Of a stretch of DNA of 64,000 nt, positions 34,048 to 46,632 are shown one piece after another (position 1 is the first letter of the stretch; each line of letters starts with the position of its first letter). The notes below the pieces were generated by a model. The model was given only the letters and a program-made list of their open reading frames with translations. It had not been told where the DNA came from and made no database searches. The translations under genes and the position numbers were made by a program. The stretch lies in the NCBI GenBank assembly GCA_947683625.1, contig CANTUR010000046.1, forward strand, positions 1,362,001-1,426,000, in the 5' to 3' direction. The stretch comes from Mallotus nudiflorus. Taxonomy: Eukaryota; Streptophyta; Magnoliopsida; Malpighiales; Euphorbiaceae.

Positions 34048-36067
34048 TATAAATGGTAGGGTTTAGTGAGTGCCCAAGTATCATGTGACCATGATACTAT
34101 TTGAGCTCAAAACTCTAAGGAACACACTACTATATCATAGAGATAGGGTGTGGAGATGAGGAGTCACCACCCAGAGTAATAACCAGGACAAATTAAAGGT
34201 GGTGGCAACTTGATTCTCTAAAAGAAAGTTAGCTCCACAGCAAGCGATTCTGGGTGTGGAATAACAACTTCTTTTAGTCTCACGTTAATTTAGAATTATT
34301 TTATGAATTACTATCTTATTCTCTATTTACATGCAATTCATGTAAAACCCTTATTTTAACAAATAACTCTAAGGCAACAAGTCTCATAAAAAGCATACAA
34401 ACATTGCATTCATGCATTGTGAAAAATCCCTAAGTTAGTCTAATCTACACTGATTTTAATTAAAAATAGCTAATTCTACATTTTCATATATAAGTGAAAT
34501 GGTAAACTAAATGTGGGCCTATATTTTATTAAATTAATGAGCCTAATTCTATAATTTTTAATTCTAGAAAGAATGAGCCTATGTCTATCAAATTTTAAAG
34601 GAAATGGATTGAATTAGATTAATGGGCCTAATTCTAATTAATATTAAATTTAAATGATGTGATCCTATATTTATTTATTTTAAAAGAAATTCTTTAAATG
34701 GGTTGAGCTAAGTTTGAGCAATTTTAATTAAACTAAAAGTGGGCTTAAGTTTAACCTAAATGGGCATACATTCATTTTAAAATTAATTAAACCTAAACTA
34801 ATTTTATGAGCTTATTAATTAGTGAATTAAACCTAGAGTGGGCTTGAGGCCCACAATGCATAAATAAAAGAAAATAAAAATCCAAATAAACAAATAAAAA
34901 TAAACAAAAAAAATTCATATAGTGATCTCTAACCCTAATTGTTTGCATGTCACATAATTAATTACTGCCATCATTGATTTTAATTAGGATTTACCAATTG
35001 ACCTAATTTACTAATCAATTTTAATATGTAGAAAAATAAATGTTTCACTGTCTTACTACTGGGGCTATTACAGTTCCTATGTACAAGATTAAATAAAATT
35101 ATACAACCCAATAAACAAAATAAATAAACATAGAGACCAAAACAATAAAAACCCTAAAATCTCAATTCATGGATCTTCATGGGTTTTCTTAGTTCAATCA
35201 CAGGCTCCAAGTTTATATTATTCTTACCGTTGCCATTAGCATATAAAACATAAAACAACAAAAAAGGAATATTAAAATAAAAAAACAAATTAAATCAACA
35301 AAAATAATAAAAATAATATAATAAAATAATAAAGAAGAAAAGAAATAGAATTGAAAGAAGTGGGATGTAGATGGTGTGATGTTGTATTGATTGCTCCTCA
35401 TAGTGTTTGTTAGTTCACCGTGTTAGAATAGGATATGTAGAATTGAATTTTGTATCTTTGGCTCCATTGTCTTTTTTAGGACCTTTTTTTTTTTGTTAAA
35501 GAAAAGAATGTAAAAGAAAACCTTAAAGAAAAATTTCTTCTTTGCATCTAAAATTATCTGCCTTTTAAAAAAATGAAACTCTCTGTCCTTTTTCTTAAAA
35601 ATCCAAACCTTTTATTTATATAAAAAGAAAACCTTTTTTTAAAATAAAAAACAAAGGAAAGTCTCTTATGATTATCAAATCATAAGAGATAAAATCACAT
35701 AATTATCTAATAAATAAAATGGTAATATGTAATTATCATCTCATAAAGGAATATTTCTTCCTCTTTTATTTTTTAAAGTATTTTTTACCAATCAAAATTA
35801 AAAAAATATTTTAAAAAAATTAAAAACAAGTGACATAAATAGATCAGACATGTTTAATTCTGACCAGAATTGTGTATTCCCAGTCAAAAATACAAAATGT
35901 TCCTTAAAAGAATTAAAAATTTACAATTAGGTCCTTAAAAAATTACAATTAAGTCCTTAAAAATGCAATTAAGCGCTGAGATTCAACATTCAAAATCTAG
36001 ACACCTATTCATCATCAGATTCTCTGTCGTATCCATACTTAACTCATCTTGAAATTGGCTGCTTACA
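34048..36067 (-). mobile_element. Tat-family solo LTR copy d, inserted in RT
   Basis: Left terminus TATAAATGGTAGGG is the family TGTAGACGGCAGGG with five transitions; the right terminus is GGCTGCTTACA. Flanks are GACAC (left) and AGCAC (right), a 5-bp duplication with two transitions. Removing LTR plus one flank rejoins the RT frame as ..LANMVLV/LKKDGRIR. No PBS is present, so it is a solo LTR. The GGGGCTATTACA block is at 35061-35072. Confidence 0.9.
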
Positions 36068-37708
36068 AGCACCATATTGGCTAATCATTTTGCGTAATCC
36101 ATCACTTTTAGGAATTTAGCCTTAATTTATTTGGTTCTTTCTTGACTAACTAAGCCTATTATATTCTTTGTCTCCTCAATTTCTATTTTACTAGCTTACA
36201 TCCTTCCCTAGTTGGAATATAGTTTTATGCAATGTCCCAGTCAATACTTGAAATGTTGTCATATGTCCAAGCCAAAAATTTTGAATATTTTAATAATATT
36301 TTTTCTAATTCTTCCTTCCCTTAAGGATAACATCTTTTGAAATATATAAAATATAAAGATCATTGTCTATGCTAATATTAAATGGTTTGGTGTCTATGGA
36401 ATTAATGTTAAAAATGTTTATACTAGGTTCAATAAAATGCACATCATCATTAGGGTACATATCAAACAAGTAGGCAAATTTTGATTTTATTATATTAAAC
36501 TTGGTAGGAAGTACATCATTAAGCTTAAAAAACCAGCAATACAAACATCATTAGAAAAGAAATATCATAAAAAAAGTAAATCATATATGCTAGACTTGAT
36601 AAACTCGACTAAATCTTCGTAGTTGGTAGCTATAGCTTTTATGTTCATGTTCTTCAATATTTGTTCAATTTCATATACTGTTATCTCTTATTCTTTCATT
36701 TCCTTCTTCTCCATATTAGTGAAGTTAAACACATTATCAAACATTTCAAAGCCTAGTTTTTTTATCCCTTTATTCTCTCATTCCTCAAATTGACCATGGT
36801 ATTCCTCAAGAGAATTTTTAGAGATGAAAGTAGTCTTTTTCCCTAAATCATTAGTTGTATCATATACCAGACCCTACTTGCTTATTTGTCCCTTCAATTT
36901 TGGTAGCTTAGAGACCCTATTATTCTTCTTCCCTATACTAGAGCCATATGAGTATTGCATGCTTTTCATCATTACTACTACTTTGGTGTCAATCCAATCA
37001 TCATTGTCAATCACCATTATTTAAAAACTAGGAGGTACAACATTCAAAAAGGCAATAATGTTATCTAACTTAGCCCAGATTATGATCACTTTGTCATTAA
37101 GTGGAAACTTTATATTCTGATGAACTATATAAGGCACTTCTCCTAGTAGGTGGAACCATGGTCATCTAAGCAATAGAACAAAAGCCATAGGAATATCCAA
37201 AATAGTAAAATCTACCACATATTTGATTTCCCCAATAGTAATTACAATTTTAAATGTGACAATGATAAGTTTCTTTGAGTCATCATATGCATGGATTATG
37301 ATATTATAAGTTTCCATGTCATCTACTTTCATTCTAAACTTATGAATCAGCCTAAAAGGGCAAATACTAATAGTAGAAGCATCATCTACTATTACACATG
37401 AAGTTCACTTTGCCTTAACTATTGCTTGGATGAATAGAGGCTTATTATGTGTTCTCCCTTTAAGTGGGAGATCTTTATTAAAGAAAGAGATAGCATTACT
37501 ATGAGCTTGTATCAAAGAGGTGACCATATCATTAGGCAAAATATCAATTAAAATCTTGGCATAATTTAGAGCACAAACTAAAATATCTCGGTGCTTCTTG
37601 GATGCCATTAGTAAAGTCTAAATGTTAGCTTAAGCCTAAGTCTTTTTAAGATGCTTTAGTACTGCATCATTTTCTTTAACTTCTTTCACTCGTTTAGTTG
37701 GTTCTTTT
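36068..37708 (-). pseudogene. Tat RT N-terminus, linker and aspartic protease (element 2)
   Basis: Downwards from 37708: KEPTKRVKEVKENDAV, LKHLKKT, then a clean frame (37405-37608) MASKKHRDILVCALNYAKIL with NDMVTSLIQA and FNKDLPLKGRTHNKPLFIQA. The protease follows with VIVDDASTISICPF (family VLVDNGSALN; Asn-Gly changed to Asp-Ala). Further on come VDDMETYNIIIHAYDDSKK and DIPMAFVLLLR.PWFH (family YN.LLGRPWIH), and IKFPLNDKVI. The linker includes DVHFIEPSINIF (36305-36544). The RT N-terminus IKAKFLKVMDYAK.LANMVLV ends at 36068. Stops are few in the protease, so decay there is moderate. Confidence 0.82.
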
Positions 37709-39072
37709 TGTTAGGTTTCATGATCCATAACATAGCAAAAAATAAAACTTTTAATTATATAAAACCTATAACATGAATCCATATAATTCAAATTAGAGTT
37801 TTCTAAAACTCACTAAGATGATTTCTTGGTAAGAACGTTGGAAGGAAGAAAGGGTCGAGCTTTACATATTCCTTTTTTGGATTGAGATGTCACAAAAAAG
37901 GTCACACCCTCTACGGTATCTATATAAACAAGATGATCCAAAGTGGTGTTAGTGTGCTAGCACCTTTGTTATCACACAACTCAGTTTTTCTCTATGTGTT
38001 TTTCTTTTCACAAATACCTAGTAGAAGGAGGAGGAGAATGAATAGCTTAGCTAAGCCTAGAGAAAGAGATGTTTATATATACATCTTATTTAGGGTTTCT
38101 CTTACTAAAATAGTTTTGGCAAGATTAAACTTCCTTTTTCACTTTGATTCTAATTCCAAATTAGAATCCTTTCTTATTTATGTAGATAACTTTGACCCTA
38201 AATAAATTAGAAAATAAATAATTACTAATATATATATGTATAATTGGTCTCTAGTAAGACATTATGGCGACCCAAGTTATGTGAAGGCCAATAATCCAAT
38301 ATAACTTAATGCATAGCTTGTACTATAGTCCTTTTGTCACATGATATCCTGATTAAACATAAGGCATGGATTATGTCATCCTTATATTGTTCAATCATAT
38401 TATTTCTTGATCCAAAGTAAACTGATACTGATAACTCTATATCATTCTAGCATTGTCATGCATTTCTCTTTATTCTAACTCTTCAAAGGGCCCACCAAAT
38501 GTCTTCATAAAATAATTGAGGGACAAATTAAATCTTAATCATTCACATTCCTCACATAAATCATTCTATATCCAATCACAACTTGTTTTACCATCCAATT
38601 AAAGTATAGTGTAGGGATGTGTCAAAATATAGAACTTATCATGTAGGAAACCATGGTGATCTCAAGTCAGAGGACTTAAATAATACTACTATGATGAGAA
38701 TTACCTAAGAAAATAATCCATGTGGTATTCTTATAGTACGTCGATCCAGTACATCATTTTTATAAATATATAGCTATGAGTTTGACTTAATATCTCAAAT
38801 ACATGATCAATAAAACTTAATCATTAGTCAACCTCATACTAGTTTTTATTCATTATTGTTCCTATAACAATAATTGACTAGGGATATTTAAATAAGAATT
38901 TAAGTATCATCTAAGAGTTTTGCTATCAAGTCACATACTTAATGATCTTAGTAGAATTAACTAATCAAGGATAAGACTAGAATTAGCTAGTAATAATAAA
39001 AATGCCTATTTATTAATATGACAAAGTCAAAGTATGGCCGTTACATAATTGGCTTAAGGCATAACACTAACA
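37709..39072. mobile_element. Solo LTR of a second family (1364 bp)
   Basis: Begins TGTTAGGTTTCATG and ends ATAACACTAACA; the terminal TGTTAG/CTAACA hexamers are exact inverted repeats. Flanks CTTTT and ATTTT are a 4/5-matching target duplication. Removing it restores a continuous gag-protease reading on the minus strand (..GKESSKI/KEPTKRVKEV). No PBS or polypurine tract adjoins. The termini and the CACATGATATCCTGATTAAA block are reminiscent of Copia LTRs, but the superfamily is not proven. A spurious 107-codon frame lies at 37882-38205. Confidence 0.8.
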
Positions 39073-40230
39073 ATTTTGCTACTTTCTTTTCCCTTAATAA
39101 GTTTTTTCCCACTAGACTGATAAACCCTACCACTTATTGCCATGTGGTTCACTAACTTCTTATTGATCTTTTCACCAATAAGTTCTTATTGATCTTTTCA
39201 CCAATAAGTTCTTTAGAGCTTGTATTTCCCTTTTTTTATTGAATCCTCTTCCTTAGAGTCATACCAAATGTCTATTTGCATAACTTATGGTAGATCCCAT
39301 GACTGAATGGTCACAATCTCATCTTCCTTATCGAATTCTTCACCCTATCCAAATGGCACAATATCTTCCCTTTGAATATATGTTGAAGGAGGGGGAGTGT
39401 ATTCAACTTTATAATCAAATTTTTAGAGGGTTGCCAATGTAAGTCCTATCCTTCAGGTTCTTTTTCCTTTTACTATTTCTTTTTTAAAATCAAAGGGACC
39501 ATTTTTATCAATGGCTTTACTAATCTTATGCATAACCATTTGATTAATTCTCCTATTCATCATTATATGAGGGAGGAAAGAAAAGATTGAAATATACTCA
39601 TAAGAGGAAGGATCCAACTCCTTATCACTCGAGTCATAAATTAGAATTAAAATTTTAGCTTCTTGCGTCAAAAGGAATTCCTTTTCTTCCCTTTTTTCCT
39701 TCTTGTCTTCAATTTCCATGACATCCTAAATGGACCATTTTATAATAGATTTAGGGAGCCCTGAGGAGATTGTATAGGTTATAGGTGGAGGCACATTGCA
39801 ATAGTTTGGTAATGAATTTGTATTAACATTGGGTTGTTTTCCTAGATCCTCAATCTTTCATGAGTCAATTAAATCTTGGATCTAGTTTATTAAGATTTGG
39901 AAATTTTCTATTAGGTGGTTGGGCATTTGATGAGACTGGCAATAAAGTTGGCATGAATGTAAACTGGTAGTGGGTTTGGTCATTGTCTTAGGCATTTGAG
40001 AAGGTCTTTCTACTGAAGTCTTTGGAAGATTTTAGACATGGGTAAATTTAAGTTTGAATACCTTATGGTAGATCTATTTAAAGTGATTACATATAGGTTT
40101 ATTTTGGTTGATTAAGTGTAAGTATTTATGTTTTGGTTGGAGTGAACTAGTTTAAGTTAAGGTTTCTTGGTTGTTAGGTTTCTTCATCTTCAATCTAGAT
40201 GTCGGCTTGGTAAAGGGCTTTGAAAGTTAT
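39073..40230 (-). pseudogene. Tat gag C-terminal region (element 2)
   Basis: Downwards: SHQMPNHLIENFQIL and QDLIDS.KIEDLGKQPNV (39800-39940), NSLPNYCNVPPPITYTISSG, then a clean frame (39453-39719) rich in Glu/Lys (MEIEDKKEKREEKEFLLTQE). After this comes YKVEYTPPPSTYIQ near 39380. The pattern duplicates 22620-23200 of the other minus element. A 26-bp direct duplication lies at 39162-39215. The gag N-terminus is missing; tract B starts where it should be. Confidence 0.72.
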
Positions 40231-43200
40231 TTATTTCTATTTTTTTTTAATTTTTATCAATTTACACTTCTGTTTTTATTTGGTTAAACTTTTCACCCAT
40301 TTTCATCATTTTTATCATTTTCATCATTATTCATGCACTTTCACCTTCATTTATTATTATTATTATTACTATTTTTTGTGATGAATTTATGGTTTTGTAT
40401 TCGTGTGAAGAAGTAGTATGGCAATGTTAAAGTAGTGAAATTGAGATATGAGAGTGTTTGATTTACTTGCTTAATTTGACATGTAAATCTTGCATTTTAT
40501 ATGTTATGTAGCATCATTTTCATTATCATAAAAAAGCATGGATTTCACTTAATTTTCTTCACTTTTATTTTCTTATTTTCTTAAATTTTCTATTTTTATG
40601 ATTAAAAATTCTATTTTGATTATAATTTTAATATAAAAAATGTCATCTTTATTTTTCTTTATTTTTTTGTTTTTAGTAATTATTGGATTTTTATTTTATT
40701 AAATGATATTGTATTTATTATTATATCTATTTTTTTATTTTTAACATAAAAATAGTGTTTTCTTCACTTTCACATTTAAAGTTTTTTTTTTAATTTAAAA
40801 TATCACTATTCTCCATTAAATATTGTATTTTTAATATTTTTATCACTCTATGATTTCATTCTTATAAAAATGGGATTTTAGTATAAAAATATGATTTTGT
40901 ATTAAGTGAAATGTGGTAAAGGTATGATCTTTGTTATAAAGATGATTTTTTTTACCATAGATCTTTGAATGTTATTATTCAAAAAAGAATTTTCTATTAA
41001 AATAAAATATTTTCTACTCCTGGTTTTATTTTCACTTTATTTTGGTCATTTTACTTTTTTATTTTTATTTTTTTGAGTAATCATTCATTTGCATGTCATT
41101 TCAAAGAATACCAATGACCTTAAATATAAATTCTCCAATTAAGGAATTCCTTTGAAGTTACTTGGGGTATTCTTCCTAATTTATCACATGATCTATACAT
41201 TTGCACTTACATCTTAATTCGCTATTTGTTTTTATACTTATTTTGTTATTTGATTTCTTTCTTTCTTTCTTTGTTGGATACCATGCATATGGATGGAATA
41301 TATTAAATTGTTATACATGTGATGTGTGCTTGCATGTGTTTGTGTACTAACCTTTATTTTGTATGAATTATTAGAATAGAATTTTCCTTTTTCTTTTTTC
41401 ATTTCAATTGTATTTATTAGAATAGATCATTCTCAAAGTGATGTAATCCTTAGTTTCAATTTCCCTTAGGGGTGAGCATGGGTTAGGAAAATCCAGGGAT
41501 TTAAAATCTTCGAAACCATACCAAATTTTAGGGATTTTAAAAATAAAATCTCCAGTATCAATACTTAATTTAAAAATCTCCTTACCGGTACTATCCCATT
41601 TTTTGGAATGGTTTGGTAAGGAGATTCGGTTCTATCGGAACGGTTCGGTATGGTACGGTCCAAAATGAGAATTCAGGAATTTATATAATAAATAAATTTA
41701 TATTATTAATTAAAATTATATTTATTATCCACAAATCAAAATCACATAGTTTTGGGTAAAAATATATCGTCTTTGTTATATATATATATACCTCGTTACT
41801 TTTAAATAATATCAATAAGATTAAATTAGTTAATAACAATAATAATTAATAACATAATAATAACAATATATTTTAATTAATAAAAATAACATATACTCTT
41901 ATTATTATTATTATTATTTTTGTAAGATCACTACTTAGTTTAATCAAAACAACATAGTTTTAGGCAAAAGTATGTCGTTTTTGGTTATCTACAATATATG
42001 TCCATATATTATTATGTAGCAAAATAATAATTATAATAATATTATTCAGCTCATTAATTTTAAATAGTATCAATAAGATTATATTACTTAGTAATTAAAG
42101 ATAATAATATTATTTAGTAATTTTAAATAATATCAATAAGATTATATTACTTCCCAAAAATAATAATTAATAAGTTATCAAAGATGATAATAACAACATA
42201 TTTTCATTAAAAATTATACAATTTGAATTATACAATATTAATTTTCTTATTTAAATATTTTTAGTTTAAATTGAAATATAATGTGTATTCTACATTTTTA
42301 CTTACTGTTAATAATAATAATAATTTTTTTTATTTCTCATATTTTAAGTTTAAAGTGTGTTATAATGGATATTTCACATTCTTATTTGTTAATTGAATTA
42401 TTTAAAACTAATGCAATGTTAATTTTTTTATTTTTATATCTTAAGTTCAAATTGTAATATAATAAACATTTCATCTTTTTACTTGTTAATTGAATAATAA
42501 TAGTAGTAGTAACAATGATAATAATTTTAATAATAACAAAATTAGTAAAAATATTTTGATAACAATTTATTTATTATATTTTAATCACAAAACATATTAA
42601 TTTTTATCATATATTATTATACATATGTGTATTACTTGAAAATATAATTATAAGTATATATTTAAGTTACTACTTAATACTCTTTATTGATATCTATGTA
42701 TTACTTATTAAATTAATATTCGGTACTATATTCGGTTTTTAGTTTAGTACGGTTTTGGTATGGTTCAGTACAGTTCTCGATTCGATTTTTTATAAATATC
42801 TAGTACTGTACCAAATTAGTCATAAAATTTGGTTTGGGTTAAAATTATTCAGTTCGATATAGTTTTAATGTCTTTCAGTTCAAAATTTTGGTATGGGTCA
42901 GTATTTTCTCCGTCCCATGCTCAGCCCTAATTCCTCTTTACTTATGTTTCATTTTTATGTATTTATTAGAATAGGCTATTTCAAGGGTAATCATTAATCC
43001 CTTTTGCCACCTTATTCTTTCATTTGTTTTATTTGTTTGTTTTAATTAATTATCTCTTGCTCATGTGCTACTTGCTTATTTGCTTATTTGTTTTGTTTAA
43101 AATACATGTTATTTGCTTAATTTGTTATGATTCCCATATTTTTTTGCTTTTATTAATATTTTTGCAATGTATGCATCAATCCAATTATCCCATGTATTAA

Positions 43201-43640
43201 TTATTAATCATTATCATCTTAAATTGACTAACATTCTAGTGTGGTAATGCTTCATTAAAACTGAAACTAAGGTAATGCGACAAGCAATTTAGGATATGTA
43301 TATTAAGAAATAATCAACTAGATGCTACTCCTTGAACCTAGAAACTCTAGCAAAGGAAACGAGTCACCGTAAACTCATTTCTTATTTCTTAGTTATGGTC
43401 AGGTGGGAACTCTAAAACTTATAAGGCTCCACAAGGCTGCCCCACCCATATCAATACCATTCGGAAAAAAGATATCCATGTCATATGTCTCTTGTGAGCC
43501 ACAATCACCACTCACTTGTCCATAGTACCCAAAACTACTACCTAAAATTGTCACCAATAAAGCATTTGCAATTGCCCTAGTATCTCTAACAAGCTCCTTT
43601 TTCCATAGGTTTGTTTATATGCAAAGATGATTTAACATCT
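40231..43640 (+). repeat. T-rich tract B: second copy of the long LTR-like repeat
   Basis: Same T-over-A bias and the same landmarks as tract A: the GTGATGTGTGCTTGCATGTG block at 41319, AGAATAG near 41370 and 42970, AATCCTTAGTTTCAATTTCC at 41445, and GGTAATGCTTCATTAAAACT near 43241. It runs beyond A's end into GAAACTCTAGCAAAGGAAAC, GAGTCACCGTAAACTC and AAGGCTCCACAAGGCTGCCC (43340-43445), a module I associate with the 3' ends of long plant LTRs. It is interrupted by a hAT element at 41467-42929. The right limit is approximate. Confidence 0.55.
41467..42929. mobile_element. Non-autonomous hAT element (1463 bp) with TIRs and TSD
   Basis: Terminal inverted repeats TAGGGGTGAGCATGGG and CCCATGCTCAGCCCTA, with flanks ATTTCCCT and ATTCCTCT (8 bp, two transitions). 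Near both ends are GGTATGGTACGG / ACGGTTTTGGTATGG sub-terminal repeats. The middle is AT-rich without an open frame, so it depends on a transposase made elsewhere. Tract A at 30427-30470 shows the same neighbourhood without the insert. Confidence 0.9.
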
Positions 43641-44146
43641 TCCATCTCTGGCATATCCTTAGTGTGAATTAAGGTATCTCAACAATTCTTATACGAGAGA
43701 GGAATATACTGAAGCAACAAATAAGTCAAATATTCTTCTTTATATTTAATTTTCAAATTTTCAAGTCAATTGTAGTGGATTTAAATTTATCAATACGAAT
43801 TCTTAAGCAAGTACTTTCTACCATATTAAGCATATGCAAATGATGTCTTGACCCTTTAAAAGATTAATATGTTGATTAATCTCAAATCAACTTTGATTTT
43901 GACTTTAATAATAAATTGTTATTGCTAATATGTGCATTTAAGTACTTATTTTAGTTATGACCAAGGGCATACTTAATGGATGAAGTTATAGAGCTCAAAA
44001 TGTGTCCAAAACATAAAGATAGGGATGCTCATGAGTGACATAATGATCGTGAGCATTTTCACAATCCTAAATGAGACAAGTGAAGCCAATGTTCAAGAGG
44101 ACAATCCTCCTCATGCTTTCCATCATGATCATGAGGAAGTCCATCA
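43641..44146 (+). other. Unassigned flank left of the CACTA element
   Basis: AT-rich. A TGTTGATTAATCTCAAATC motif at about 43871 looks like a Copia LTR start and could belong with the Copia remains at 58089-59283, which would have been one unit before the CACTA inserted. This is a guess from position and orientation. The 3-bp TCA at 44144-44146 is the CACTA target duplication. Confidence 0.3.
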
Positions 44147-44159
44147 CACTATAACAAAA

Positions 44160-46518
44160 TATAGAATTAGGGACATTTTATTTTTGCAATACAAAAAAAA
44201 ATCATCTCTAAAAGATTACATTTTAGGATGTTTTATCAAAATCATCTTTAAAAGTGCCCACAAGTTCCTTCCACTTCAAAAAACATTCCTAAACATTAAA
44301 ATTGTCTCTAAAGGTGCTTATGATATTTTATGAATGTCGCTCAATTATATATTTTTGTGATGTTTATAAAATCGTTCCTAAAAAATATGAAACTTTGGAC
44401 ATTTTATATTGTAATGCAGCAAAAAATGTCTCTAAAAGATCACTTTTTTTTATAACATTTTTTTTTTAAAAAGTCTCAAAAAGTTGCCTACAGCCTAGTT
44501 ATCTTAGCAACATATTATAAAAATGTCACTTAATAATATATTTTTACAACATGTTTGAATGATTCCACTACATTAAACAAAAATATCTTTAAAAATTTAA
44601 TTTTTTTCCTATCAACTCTTTTATTTTAATTTATAATAAAAAACTAAAAATCTAAAATTTGTTATTTCTTGTAATTTATAAAAATATATTTTAAAATTTC
44701 TTATTTTTACTCAAATTTTATATTTTTAAATTAAAATTAAAAATTTATTTATTTATTTAGAGAAATTTTATTAAACAAATCTCTAATTTCTATCTTATCC
44801 TATCAATTTTTTTTTAAAAAAACTTATCTCTAAAAAATTTAAGGATAAGTACAAATAAGTACCTTATGGTCCAAGCATTTTAGCATTGTGACTCTATGGT
44901 TTCTTTTGTAATATTTCAGTATCATGTGATTCCAAATTCATAACACTTGAGTGACAAAATGTATTACAACTCATGATTTCTCTCACTTCTAGCTTTAAAA
45001 AATTTTGATTTTTAATTTTACCAAAATCTCATAAATTTAACATGGATATAGAAATAGTGCCATTTGTTCATAGTGTTTAAAAGTTTTTTTAAAATAAAAA
45101 TATGGAATTTTTTTTTCTTTTATTTATGTTATTATTACTACTTGAAACTACTATGAATAAACTTATTTTTCCCTCCTCTATCAATTGTATTAAAATTTTG
45201 ATTTTTGAATGCTTGAGGAGAGAGAAATCAAACGTTGTAAGTCACTTAAGTTCTCGAAATATGAAACCAAAGGGTGTTGAAGTGTCATAAAAAAAAATCA
45301 TAGGCTCCTAATGCTTAAATGTTTAAACCATAAGGTACATATTTGTACTTATCCCAAAAAATTATTTTTATTTTTATTTTTATTTACAATTTTAAGAAAA
45401 ATGTTTAAAAATATTATAATTTGTTAAGATATATAGAAATTTATCTTGCAAAAATTTATCATTTTACTCTCATTTTATATTTTCATTATTTTAAATTGAA
45501 CATTTTATCTATTTAGAGACATTTAGTTTTAAAATGTCTCTAGTATCAATCTAACCCTAACATTGTTTTTTGTTCTTTTTCAGTCACTACTACCTTAGTT
45601 GCTAAAAAAAAAAAAATCACTAGTGCCTCTTATTTTTTCTTCTCTGTTCTTTTTCTTTCTTCCCTTCCTCTGCTTCTTTTGTCCCTTTTCTGTGATCAGA
45701 TTTAATAGATTGATTTTTTCTACTTTATCCTCAAGATTTTCCATCACTTTCCCAAGAAGAAAGACCTTTCACTTCTCTCTCCATCGCTTCAAATCCCAGC
45801 TAATCCACATTATCACCACTACCACTAGAGTATTCCACTTTACTTTTAACTCTTCAGTCTTCTCCATAATGTTAAATCCTTAGTGTAGATATATATTTTG
45901 ACATGGTTAAATGAATCTACCTCTAGGAAGGAGCCGTACAAGTCCAATAAGTGACCACCCGACGTAAATATTTTAGCTAAGTAAGACTCCCTTTTTACTT
46001 TCTAATTATAAATCAGGTCAGATTTCAGTTGTGTTGATTATGTTTTTTTTCTTTTGTTGTAGGTATGAGGTTTTAAATGAGTTTTGTGATAGCTTTCTCT
46101 AGTTTAAAGGTTATTGAAGTTAAAAGTTCAAAGCCTACTTTCATTAACATTAGCCCTAAAATCAAATGTTTGACTTATAGGTAAATGAGATTTTGTATGA
46201 TTAATTTTAGTTGATTGTGATGTAGGGTTTGATTATGTTTATAACTGATGATTTTTGTAATTTTAATTTGGCTAATAAGCTTATATTTGAATGGAATGTG
46301 TTAGAATACAAACTGTTTATTATGATGTCCATTGCATCACTCTATAGCAAGGTCTTGAATTCCAACATAAAATCTAGTGTTGTTAGTCGGTGCTCATTAA
46401 TCAAAGTTTAGTTTATATTGGGTTCATTGGCCATTGTCTATTGTAATCTCAAGAAAAGCCTTAACAAAATACTAGTTTATTTTTTCCTTTTTATTCCACT
46501 ATAAACATGTAGATCACC
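44160..46518. other. Left arm of the CACTA element
   Basis: Sub-terminal repeats to about 44620, then AT-rich DNA. A pyrimidine-rich leader-like stretch at 45560-45880 (TTCTTCTCTGTTCTTTTTC..) is followed by GT-rich sequence, like the 5' end of a captured gene. No protein family was recognised in its frames. Confidence 0.4.
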
Positions 46519-46632
46519 GGTTGTGTGGGTCTTGGTAAGAACACTAAGTATGAGCTAAAAGCATGTTTGATAATTATTGGTTGTGTGGGTCTTGGTAAGA
46601 ACACTAAGTATGAGCTAAAAGCATGTTTGATA
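46519..46632. repeat. 60-bp tandem duplication at the LTR edge
   Basis: The unit beginning GGTTGTGTGGGTCTTGGTAA is repeated with period exactly 60. Copies are identical over their first 55 bases, and the second copy runs into the first bases of the LTR (TGATAA). Confidence 0.9.

Noticed and set aside
37882..38205. 107-codon frame in the second-family LTR
   Set aside because: Lies wholly within a solo LTR; composition is not protein-like.
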